From Athripsodes cinereus (taxonomy: Eukaryota > Arthropoda > Insecta > Trichoptera > Leptoceridae), in assembly GCA_947579605.1 (NCBI GenBank), contig OX388327.1, positions 10,279,122 through 10,343,121 of the forward strand: a DNA stretch of 64,000 bases, read 5' to 3'. Shown in pieces: positions 55,325-64,000 of this stretch; position 1 is the stretch's first letter; every line of letters begins with the position of its first letter. A program made the position numbers and the translations under genes. A model generated the notes under the pieces. That model was not told the DNA's origin and made no database searches. It saw nothing but the letters and a program-made list of their open reading frames with translations.

Positions 55325-55520
55325 TTACTAAGATGAATGTGAATAAGTTCTACAGGACGGTCACGTGTTGAGCACATTGAACAGGAGAGCATGCATGAGG
55401 AATTGTATGACAGTGACGGAAGCGAACGATGTATGCAAGGATAGAGGAAGTGGCGCTCGATCCTTTCTGCCTACCCCGCGAGGAAAGCGGCGTGATGGTA
55501 TGTAGGTATGTATATATGTA
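55325..55520 (+). mobile_element. LINE family B, second subtype, internally deleted
   Basis: ACTAAGATGAATGTGAATAA jumps directly to GTTCTACAGGACGGTCACGT. From there to CCGCGAGGAAAGCGGCGTGA it is almost identical to 53774-53940. A deletion or template jump removed about 120 bp between. Confidence 0.82.
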
Positions 55521-55914
55521 TGTTAAATATGTGCAAGTAGATAATAATTATTATATACCTTCATTAATGGCTTTTGTTGGCAATTAATAATCATGTGATT
55601 CAGACGTTCAACAATTCGCGTCCAAAATACTCGTAAATACATAAATACATACCTACTATACCTAAAGCTTTGTATGACTGCTTGTAGAGATGATCGAAAT
55701 AATATTTGCAAGACATAAAAATGTCTCACAGAAACAAATTGCCGTCAAAAATTCGACCACACAGCGGCACTAAGTAGTTTAGCGATTAAAAAGTAACAGG
55801 ACACCATTTGTTACTAGTTATGTACAGGTTGATGCATGGAGCGATCAATTTTTTTTTATTTATAATTTTAATGACATCAGTAAAGTTGACGAGATTACAT
55901 TAACCAGATCCTCA
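55521..55914. other. AT-rich intergenic DNA
   Basis: No supported gene. Confidence 0.4.
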
Positions 55915-56032
55915 GAACTGTATGAATGTTGTAGAAGTAAAAAACGTACCTACACAAAAACATCCTTAATAAATGGCGCTCGATGATTTCTACCTACTCC
56001 GCAAGGGAAGCAGCGTGTTATGATGATGATGG
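55915..56032 (+). mobile_element. LINE family B tail, second subtype, decayed
   Basis: GTATGAATGTTGTAGAAGTA, AATGGCGCTCGATGATTTCT and ACTCCGCAAGGGAAGCAGCG, then a TGATGATGATGG end. Confidence 0.65.
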
Positions 56033-56232
56033 TGGTTTTAACAAGTTAAATTCTTCAAAAATATTTCAGATTTTTTCAACCGTGTTTTACGTAGCTGCCA
56101 TGCATATACTCGTAATATCGTCAAATTAATTACTTTAATTAGTTTTAAACAACAACTTGAAACTTTTTCTTTCCTAAAGATAGATAATCAAAATTTGATA
56201 AAGAATTTCAGATTATTATATTGTATGTCAGA

Positions 56233-56278
56233 AGATTTACTCGGCGCCGTTTAATGGAGCATCCATCTCAAAAAATAT
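56233..56278 (-). mobile_element. LINE family E, extreme 3' end
   Basis: GATTTACTCGGCGCCGTTTA then ATGGAGCATCCATCTCAA. Confidence 0.65.
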
Positions 56279-56780
56279 GGACTATTTTGTCGGTATTTAT
56301 TTTGTAAAACTTCTGATTTACTACTTATTTATGTAAAAAATATTTTATTTATTTTTAGTTACTCGAGTGATTTACTGTGATTTCTTTGTCAAATTCTGAA
56401 GAATCAAATTATTGAGAATTCAGAGATCGAATTTTATGCATCACCTTAGTAGGTTCATTATCAATCAAATAGATATGTGACATATTAGAAGTTAGAATTG
56501 TCACATAATATACAATTCACTGTTATTTTACTAATTATAATATTATATAGGTCATTATTTTTATGACAGTTTCGACAATCCAAAAATCCATTCACAGAAG
56601 TGGTGAGACTAATCCTTTTCAGACAATAGTCAAAAACAAAAGTTTTGCTTGAAAAGTGGAAAAGTGCCATATCATTTTATACATATATTTTATTATGGGT
56701 ATGGAACCACATTACCTAAATACATATTTTATATTATATAACAGAAAGATGTTCTTTGGGGTGAAACAATACCTACATTT
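56279..56780. other. AT-rich intergenic DNA
   Basis: No supported gene. Confidence 0.4.
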
Positions 56781-56949
56781 TTTTTAAAGATGTATCTGGG
56801 TTTTGTTATAAACCCAAATACAACCTTATACACCTTTCACACTAATCTAAAAGCTTGTGCCATGAAAGGGGAGTTTGCCGGCACCTGGGATCGAACCACG
56901 GACCCCTTGTTCTGAAGGCAGAGACTCTACCTCCAGGCTACCGACGAAC
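56781..56949 (-). mobile_element. tRNA-derived SINE F, full inverse copy
   Basis: AAAGATGTATCTGGGTTTTG, CCTTTCACACTAATCTAAAA, GAAAGGGGAGTTTGCCGGCA, CCTGGGATCGAACCACGGAC and ACCTCCAGGCTACCGACGAA. Confidence 0.9.
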
Positions 56950-57379
56950 TGAATAGGTAATACCTGTACTCAATAATACCGACGATATAATACCTATAAA
57001 TCATCGATACGTTACTGTTCTAATTGGTCACTGCTCTTCCAGAACTAATTGGTAACCTATTAGTTATAAGGAGGTCTATCTCTATAGGTCTACGATAGAG
57101 TACCAGGTTCATAACTATTATTAGATGTAGGTGCCTACCTATTTGTTACACCGAAGGTGGCATCAATTGTCACGATGCGAAACGTTGTGTGACTGGATTG
57201 ATGTGTGCTTACTTAGGCAACTTTAATGACATGTGACTCCTAGTTAAACATATCACTGCCTCTCAATAAATAAATTAATAATTAGTCTTTATTGACCAAA
57301 CTATGTAAATACGAAACGAGAATAGACTTAAAAAATAAACTTTTTACCCACACACCTTCGCTGTCTCATATTATTATTA
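56950..57379. other. AT-rich intergenic DNA
   Basis: No supported gene. Confidence 0.4.
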
Positions 57380-57615
57380 ATATGTTGGATGATTTGTTCG
57401 GCGCCGTTTAATGGAGCATCCATCTCAAGGGCGCGGGAAACTATGTTGGAAGAGGGAAGTCTTCAGCTTGCTCCTGAACGTTGTAATCGGCTGGTTTTTA
57501 CGGAGGTCGGTTCCAAATGACGGGTCCTGCGACGCCAAAAGCCCTATTATAGAAGCAGGACTTGTTTGCTCTGTTGTTTTCGTTCAGCATGTTGGTGGAT
57601 ATCTTAGCTGAGCGT
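57380..57615 (-). mobile_element. LINE family E 3' fragment, well preserved
   Basis: TTGGATGATTTGTTCGGCGC, CGTTTAATGGAGCATCCATC, AGTCTTCAGCTTGCTCCTGA, CCAAATGACGGGTCCTGCGA and GAAGCAGGACTTGTTTGCTC, the inverse of the usual order. Plus-strand frames across it are shadows. Confidence 0.78.
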
Positions 57616-57754
57616 AGAGGTCTACTTGCAGGTGTTTGAGAACACAGAGTTCAGAAAGTGACCGAGGTGCCATTTTGTTATTATGGATAGGTAGGTACTC
57701 TAGATAGAATAAGTTTTAATATAACTACCAAAATATAAGCAAATCAAACAAATT

Positions 57755-57885
57755 GTCTTGCTCTTCTTCTCCTTGGACAATCATTAGTCTCACATGGTGG
57801 TGGGGTCTGCCTTTCTTGTCTTGCTTCTCCACTTGGTTCTATTGAGCGCATCCTCATGGGAAACATCGCAGTTCAATGAAATTAT
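57755..57885 (-). mobile_element. LINE fragment, polymerase end of the RKADPTTM type
   Basis: The minus strand reads HEDALNRTKWRSKTRKADPT then TM and a stop, followed by a GAAGAAGAAGAG tail, typical of an RTE-like LINE C-terminus. Confidence 0.7.
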
Positions 57886-58939
57886 CGTGATAAAAGTGAT
57901 AAAATCAAACAAACTGTCACTCACAATTATTACTTATTAATACTTCGAGAGGAGTTTGTGCGTTTACATCTTGAAAAAATATTAAAGAATTTTAAAAATG
58001 TATTTAAAAATATAATGTTCTCTTGACAATGTGAATTTTTCTTGACGAAAGCGTTGCTTTATACATTTTATAATTCATAATTATTAATATCTTAAAAGTC
58101 TTTGGTTTGGCACTCTTTACTGTTACAAGTTTTGTATAAAGATTTGATATACAATATTGCCTTATAGTTAACACCAAGAGTGACCACCATTGAACAAAAA
58201 TTTAACTCTATTAATCGTCGAAAAAAAAGTTGACTGCACTAATTGTTAAAACATTAGTTTTTTGAAAATGTGAATTAGACAGTTTGAGGGCAGGTGTATT
58301 TTTTTCAGAGTTTTGTGTGAACTGTATTAGGTAGGTACCTACATGTAGATACAAATAGTTATAAGAGAAAGATAGTTTATGTCTCTGATGGGTGGATAGT
58401 TATGTATATTATATTGTGTAGAGTAGGTACCTACTTATATAGGTTAAGTATAGAGTTTAGTAGGATATAATTAATGTCCGCCCATTCGTTAGTAATGATC
58501 TGTAGCAATTCATGTCGTCCTGGTATCTGCAATACACATTATTTATTATTTATTAAATAGGTATATTTATTTAAATACGAAACAAAGTCTTTATTTTGGC
58601 TTCTGGTTGGAAAAGTAATTAATAAACTAATTATTTTCACAAAGCATTACATATTTTATTTGATTGACTTTATTACGTATACCTGTTTTTAACATTATTT
58701 AAATTAGTTTTATATCAACTTATTTCATTTCATGTTTCTCATTTTTTATACGCGGTGGCAGAATTGCCATCCACACTTCTCAGCATTATACAACCAGATA
58801 AGTCTCCATATGATCAGTCATGGTCACACAAAAACTTAACAGTCTAATGCCGGGAAAAATTCACCTATCCAGATATACAGGATATCAAAGGATTAGGCTC
58901 AGAACGCGGGTTCAAATTCAAAATACCAGCATTGTGACG
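57886..58939. other. AT-rich intergenic DNA
   Basis: No supported gene. Confidence 0.4.
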
Positions 58940-59005
58940 ATGATTATGGATGATTTTATTTTGACGCCGTTTAACAGTCCCTAGACCGTCTCAAGGGCGC
59001 CTATT
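58940..59005 (-). mobile_element. LINE family E, extreme 3' end
   Basis: GGATGATTTTATTTTGACGC then CGTTTAACAGTCCCTAGACC and GTCTCAAGGGCGCC. Confidence 0.65.
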
Positions 59006-59454
59006 ATTTTTATTTAACTATTATAAAATTTTGAAAACACTTGTGATTGTCACAAATTTGACTAAAATGCGAGAATTTTATGTGAGTTGCAATTGAAGGT
59101 ATTATTAATTGTCACAAATATTATTCACTAATTCACATTTTTAATTTTGAAATTTTTAACTAGTTGAAAAATAATAACACCCAAAAATTTAACTTTATAA
59201 AACTATTGAAACTAAAAAAATGTTTTAAAATTTTGTTAATTTGAACAATTATAAGATAATAATATTTAATTTTGAAAAAAATGAGATGTCAGAGGTTTCA
59301 GGCAGCTACTACCAGCGCCATCCACAGACCGACTATGCAAACTTATTGTGCCTGAAATATCTGTGTTCAAAAACTTTTTTACAATATTACAAGTGTATTA
59401 TAATAGATTTTTGAATTTTAATGTACAAATTAACCGGTAAATCTATTTTTTTTA

Positions 59455-59800
59455 ATTATTTATTAAAGATTTCGGAGTTACCCCTGTAGCTGACATACCT
59501 ATAAAGGTATTATATAAACGGACCTAGAATGCCAAATATTTTTTATTTCTCCTGCTAGTTCTGTATATTTACGTATTTTTTCTGCGACGGTTGTTTGTAT
59601 ATTATGTGTATTTGGGACAGCGATGTCTATTAGGTACGTTATTTTATTACGTTTATCATGTAATACTAAATCGGGTCTATTATGATGTATTTGTCTATCT
59701 GTTATTATTGTTTTATCATAATAGAACCTGTAATTTTGATTTTCTAAAACCGGTTCCGGTTATTGTTTTGTTATTGTTTTTGATTAACTTATTAATTTAT
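59455..59800 (-). mobile_element. LINE with restriction-like endonuclease end (PD-x14-D)
   Basis: The minus strand encodes YRFYYDKTIITDRQIHHNRP, DLVLHDKRNKITYLIDIAVP, NTHNIQTTVAEKIRKYTELA and GEIKNIWHSRSVYII. After one frameshift it reads MSATGVTPKSLINN and stops. RPD followed by 14 residues and D (in YLIDIAVP) fits the PD-x(12-14)-D nuclease motif of LINEs that cut with a restriction-like endonuclease (R2/R4 type). The polymerase is not present. Confidence 0.8.
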
Positions 59801-60109
59801 TATTTTTAATTGATTAAATTTCTACACTTTTATAGTATTTTATTTGCTAAGCATATAATTACTCTCCTTTACACGAGACTTGTCTCTATAAGGAGGATGT
59901 TTAGATTTAAGTTTTTATCAAATAGTCTATGTATTGTTATGTCTGTATTAATTGTTATGTTAAATAAAATAAATTAAAAAAAATGTTTTTATCAAAAAAA
60001 TATATATGTCTGTAAACAGATTTTACTATATTGACTTCATTATTATTGTTATATTTGTAATTAAGTTATTCACTTTCTTATAATGTTTTTTTTTCGTATA
60101 TGCACATTA

Positions 60110-60505
60110 ATTTATCTTACACAACACGCGACCGTCCATGATAACTTAATTCACGTAGTTTTCGAACGTTCACGTTTTTTCCCAACCCTTGCCTAGATAA
60201 ATACTTCTACGTCATCCTTCCATTATCCATTCGCTCCACATGTCCAAACCATCGCTACTTATTTATACCAATACACATTCTATCTACAACACTCCTCTCA
60301 CATTCGCTCATTCCCCTAATATCCACACTCTTCACTCTACCACTAAACGTTTTATTAACCATTCTTCTCAGCGATTTCACCTCCACAGCATTTATTCCAC
60401 TTTCGTACTTCTTTAACCACGTCCAAGTTTCGCTCACATACGTAATAATTAGTGTCTGTGTCAGAATGGTATTGTGCGCCAGCACTTTTGCCATATTCGG
60501 CACGT
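60110..60505 (-). mobile_element. LINE family B, polymerase C-terminal part without tail
   Basis: The minus strand encodes HNTILTQTLIITYVSETWTW, LKKYESGINAVEVKSLRRMV and [18 protein letters not shown] before breaking. A decayed copy of the RKRGRP region follows down to 60115. Confidence 0.82.
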
Positions 60506-60803
60506 TGCTATTGCTCGTCCGATGTTATAGTTTCGGACATTCTCAGTTACCGATCTACTCCACCTTCACAACTCAAGCATATTGGTTAGAAAAATAATAA
60601 TAATTAGAACTCATTGATAATAAAAATTAACATCCCGTCCATTATCATTTTAGAGTGCAGATAATATTTACGCGATGTGTAATTTAGCACAGGCCACGCC
60701 TATTTTCATTCATAATGACTGTGTGTGATATGTTGGATCTCGTCTATTGATTCATGAGTTTAATTATATGCATGGTCAAGATTCGTCGGGATATTGATAC
60801 CAT
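60506..60803. other. AT-rich intergenic DNA
   Basis: No supported gene. Confidence 0.35.
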
Positions 60804-60980
60804 GGCCCCTAGTCAAAACACATTTTAGCGTTACGTTTTCGTTCGAATGTAAAAGACGTTGCGAGAACGTGTCAATTTTCGTAGCTCAAATACACAAGTA
60901 GCTACGAAAATTGACACGTTCTCACGTCGTTTTCATTCGTACGAAAACGTATCGCTTAAAAAATGTGTTTTGACTAGGCC
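60804..60980. mobile_element. Palindromic MITE H, copy 2
   Basis: GGCCCCTAGTCAAAACACAT to AAATGTGTTTTGACTAGGCC, arms with TTACGTTTTCGTTCGAATG and GCGAGAACGTGTCAATTTTC. Matches the copy beside org-1 exon d. Confidence 0.87.
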
Positions 60981-61014
60981 TACATAACTTTTCAAAAATA
61001 TTGGTTACTACATA

Positions 61015-61122
61015 ATAATAATAATAATAATAATAAGAACACTTTATTGATCAGAAAAAAAAATCATGAGCAATTGGCGAGCTTATTGCCTGGAGGCAAT
61101 ATCTTCCAGCTAACCAAAATAA
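61015..61122 (-). mobile_element. LINE 3' tail, GCTGGAAGATATTGCCTCCA type (inverse)
   Basis: A (ATA)n run, then CACTTTATTGATCAG and GCTTATTGCCTGGAGGCAAT and CTTCCAGCTAACC. Confidence 0.68.
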
Positions 61123-61855
61123 TGTGTGATACTATGTTGACAATGTGTAATTAATAGGTACATAGTAGGTAAGTAAATTATAAAACTATGAAAAATAATA
61201 TTACATATTTCAGGTACCTATATTAATTTTGCACAATTATTGTTTTGTTTATTATGTATAATATCAGCTGTAACTTTAAGTTTGAAATAGGTAAATTTTA
61301 CATTTTGATCCAAGAAGTAGGTAGTGATTAAAATAAACATTTTCCCATTGTGAATAGAAAATTGTGAGGATAATCACTAAAAATGCAAATCGGTTGACAA
61401 GATCACCAAATAAAAATGAAAATAGATACTCGTACAACCAACGATGTAAAAGCTCCCTCTGATGGTAAATTAATGAGTGAAGGTAATTATTATACTCCTC
61501 TGTATTCCCAAGGAAAACTTCATGTTCGAAATATGAATGTGTGTACATACAAAATAGGTAGATATACTTATAAAAATAATAATTAATTTTTTTTATAAGT
61601 AGAAAATACTTATTTGGTTACAAACTAAAGATATTACCATTTTCATATCGAAAAAGCACCGCGTATCTATACAGTGACGTATTTTTCATTCACTTAAAAT
61701 TTCATGAACCTTATTTACACTGAATAAAATGGCATTACGTATCAACATACACTGGATAAACGACGTTTCAAATTTCTACCCCCTCGCTACAAAAATTCTT
61801 ATTTTCTACTACTGTATTACTACTATACCTATTACCTACTATTCTACTTATAGTA
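61123..61855. other. AT-rich intergenic DNA
   Basis: No supported gene. Confidence 0.4.
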
Positions 61856-62330
61856 TACTATACTATACCCTTACGCCGTGTCCCGAGTGGGGTAAACAGA
61901 GAGAACGGAACGCCATACAGATCTATCATTATATTATACTTCTTTTGCTTCTTCTACATTCGTACAATTTCTCATACACGCACATCAATATCTTACTTAA
62001 AACACGGCCGTCCTTGAGAATTTGATCCACGTTATCAAGTTACATGGTTCTCGGACGCCCGCGTTTCCTCACACCCCCTCTTTCAGATAAGTATTGTCAT
62101 TCTTTTCTCATTCATTCGCTCCACATGTACAAACCATCGCACTTATTTACACGCGTTCTATGTACAACACTCCTCTTGCATCCACTCATTCTTCTAATAT
62201 CCTCATTTTATCACGCAACATTTTACCAACCATTCTTCTCAGCGATCTCACCTCCACATAATTTATTCCACTTTCGTACTTCTTTAACCACGTCCAAGTT
62301 TCGCTTGCATATATGAGTGTTGGAACAAGA
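61856..62330 (-). mobile_element. LINE family B 3' end with (TATAC)n tail
   Basis: TATACTATACTATACCCTTA then CGCCGTGTCCCGAGTGGGGT, followed by the usual inverse coding order up to TTGTTCCAACACTCATATAT. The minus strand encodes IYASETWTWLKKYESGINYV, EVRSLRRMVGKMLRDKM and further decayed sequence. Confidence 0.87.
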
Positions 62331-62869
62331 ATTGATATATCTAAATATGAGTGATATCTACACATTAAGGAAGCATAATTATGACTAATATAAATATCTA
62401 TAGTCCCGATACCAATAACCACAATTAATATAGGTTCATATAGGTATACATATATGCAGAAGAACAATAATAATAAGTAGGTACTCGTATGTAAGTATAG
62501 GTATATCTACAAACATATAAATAGCATAAAACGCATAGGTAGGTACTAAGAAAGTAGAGATTTGAATTTATATCAACTTATAATAATACCAACATTACGG
62601 TGTAGGTATATGGGAAGTTTATGTAAAAACTAAAAAAAAATGTAATGAATTCATGAAATATTTTACAGAAATTAAGAAGTGATGATGGTTTTGTGGCGTA
62701 TGGTCTGTGAATATAATTATAATATGTATACCTCATGTATGTATGTAGGTAGGTACCTACACAGTTACACACAGAGTACACACATCACAGCCGGCCGACT
62801 ACCGTAAGTGTCTCCGACATCAGAATAATATGGATGCAACAAAGTATCAAGTCACTACACTAACCTATA
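62331..62869. other. AT-rich intergenic DNA
   Basis: No supported gene. Confidence 0.4.
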
Positions 62870-62900
62870 TATCTATCTATACCATCACGGCATCGCACCC
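62870..62900 (-). mobile_element. Shared LINE/SINE tail scrap
   Basis: TATCTATCTATACCATCACG then GCATCGCACCC; only the last 15-20 bases of the element were inserted or remain. Confidence 0.5.
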
Positions 62901-63183
62901 ACCACCCTATTTTTGAAAATTCAATCAAGTGGTCTAACTACGCTTGGTTGTCGGGGAACTGTGCTTTTTTTACGTCCCTCTTTCATAGAATACTAAATTA
63001 CTAACAGCGTTTGTATATTGTGTAAATAGTATAGATGTATCACAGAGAATTGGTTAATTTTAGCTGCACATTTTTTTTTTGTTTAAATGTGGGGATAAGT
63101 AGGAGTTAACGACTCCTGAGATATCCGGGTGTGAGGTGGGTCTCTCTTCAATGCACAATTATTTTACGAGAAATATTATTTTA

Positions 63184-63780
63184 GGACATCGAAAGAAGAA
63201 AAGTCGCCGGTGCTAGAGTGAATGGTTCACTTCGACCCATTGTTAGCAATAGCAATGGGTCGAACATGGCTAAAATGCTGGTGCACAATACCATTCTGGT
63301 ACCGACACTTATGTATGCAAGCGAAACTTGGACGTGGTTGAAGAAGGACGAGAGTGAAATAAACGCCGTGGAAATGCGTTCACTAAGAAGAATGGTTGGT
63401 AAAACTTTGCGGGATAGAGTGAAGAATGAGGATATTAGGAGAATGAGCGGATGCGAGAAGAGTGTTGTGGATAAAATGCGTATAAATAAGTTACGATGGT
63501 TTAGACATGTTGAGCGAATGCAAGATGAAAGAATGACGAAGAGGATGTATTTGTCTGAAAGAGGAGGTGTGAGGAAGCGCGGACGGCCAAGAACCACGTG
63601 GATCAAATCCTTAAGGACGGCCGCGTGTTGAGTAAGAGAAATCGGCGAACATGTATGAGAAACTGGATGAATGTGGAGGAAGCGAAAGAAGTTTGTAAGG
63701 ATAGATCTATATGGCGTTCCGTTCTCTCTACCTACCCCTCCTGGGACACGGCGTGAGGGTATACTGTAGATAGATAGATA
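63184..63780 (+). mobile_element. LINE family B, longest copy
   Basis: Starts further upstream than any other copy: [60 protein letters not shown] and [13 protein letters not shown]. About 13 bp (GCTTGATCACGTG-like) are missing near 63600, which shifts the frame. The tail CTACCCCTCCTGGGACACGG then CGTGAGGGTATACTGTAGAT ends in GATAGATA. Confidence 0.9.
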
Positions 63781-63904
63781 TATATAGATTTGTTTAGACT
63801 TTTTTATTTTATTTCACATTTACTACATAACACCATCCATATTAAGATAGCATAGCATACAACCACATACAATCTATGAAATATTTTAATCTGCTTCGTA
63901 TATA

Positions 63905-64000
63905 GGCGAGGAGCACCCGGCAAAGAATTGGTCTCCCACTCTTTTCCGTAAATCTCCGAGTGTCATGTAAAAGGAAGATGTTTGAAAAAATAGAGGCAAT
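63905..64000 (+). mobile_element. SINE-like repeat A, 5' part, cut by window end
   Basis: GGAGCACCCGGCAAAGAATT then GGTCTCCCACTCTTTTCCGT and GAGTGTCATGTAAAAGGAAG. The rest lies beyond the window. Confidence 0.85.

Noticed and set aside
1..64000. LTR retrotransposon or integrated viral sequence
   Set aside because: I found no paired long terminal repeats, no aspartic protease or integrase motifs, and no viral structural gene; the only polymerase pieces are of non-LTR type.

Overview
The window looks like a piece of a large, repeat-rich insect nuclear genome, most probably a moth or butterfly. It is strongly A+T-rich and full of GGTAGGTACCTACC-type words. It carries retroelement tails of kinds common in Lepidoptera, and its one host gene is split by long introns. 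There is no bacterial-style gene packing, no operon and no CRISPR array. The order is inferred from repeat style rather than from a marker gene.

The one host gene I can support is on the minus strand, from about 28.5 kb down to 3.6 kb: a T-box transcription factor of the Tbx1/10 subfamily, the ortholog of Drosophila org-1. Seven coding exons join with consistent reading phase: 28457-28339, 27632-27403, 26976-26820, 26489-26337, 25485-25418, 5478-5387 and 3997-3636. The T-box is complete. The 5' end of the gene (start codon and N-terminal exons) was not found. One intron, between 25418 and 5478, is about 20 kb and is largely built from transposons.

Layout. 1-2.4 kb: decayed hAT transposase, its 72-bp minisatellite and the right end of that transposon. 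2.4-3.6 kb: SINE-like copies and the org-1 poly(A) signal. 3.6-28.5 kb: org-1, with its 20-kb intron holding several MITE families, LINE tails, a 5.4-kb DNA transposon (14550-19944) carrying two convergent genes, and a 172-bp tandem array. 28.5-64 kb: no convincing host gene. This part has LINE fragments of at least five kinds, tRNA-derived SINEs, MITEs, a pogo-like transposase tail (34.0-34.6 kb) and AT-rich filler.

The most interesting points are four. A SINE-like family and the main LINE family here share the same 3' tail, as expected if the SINE borrows the LINE machinery. The 172-bp satellite contains that same tail word. The two-gene DNA transposon pairs a transposase with a DUF4806-like protein gene on the opposite strand. 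The org-1 acceptor at 5478 is a triple in-frame CAG-CAG-TAG that could add or remove one or two serines just after the T-box.
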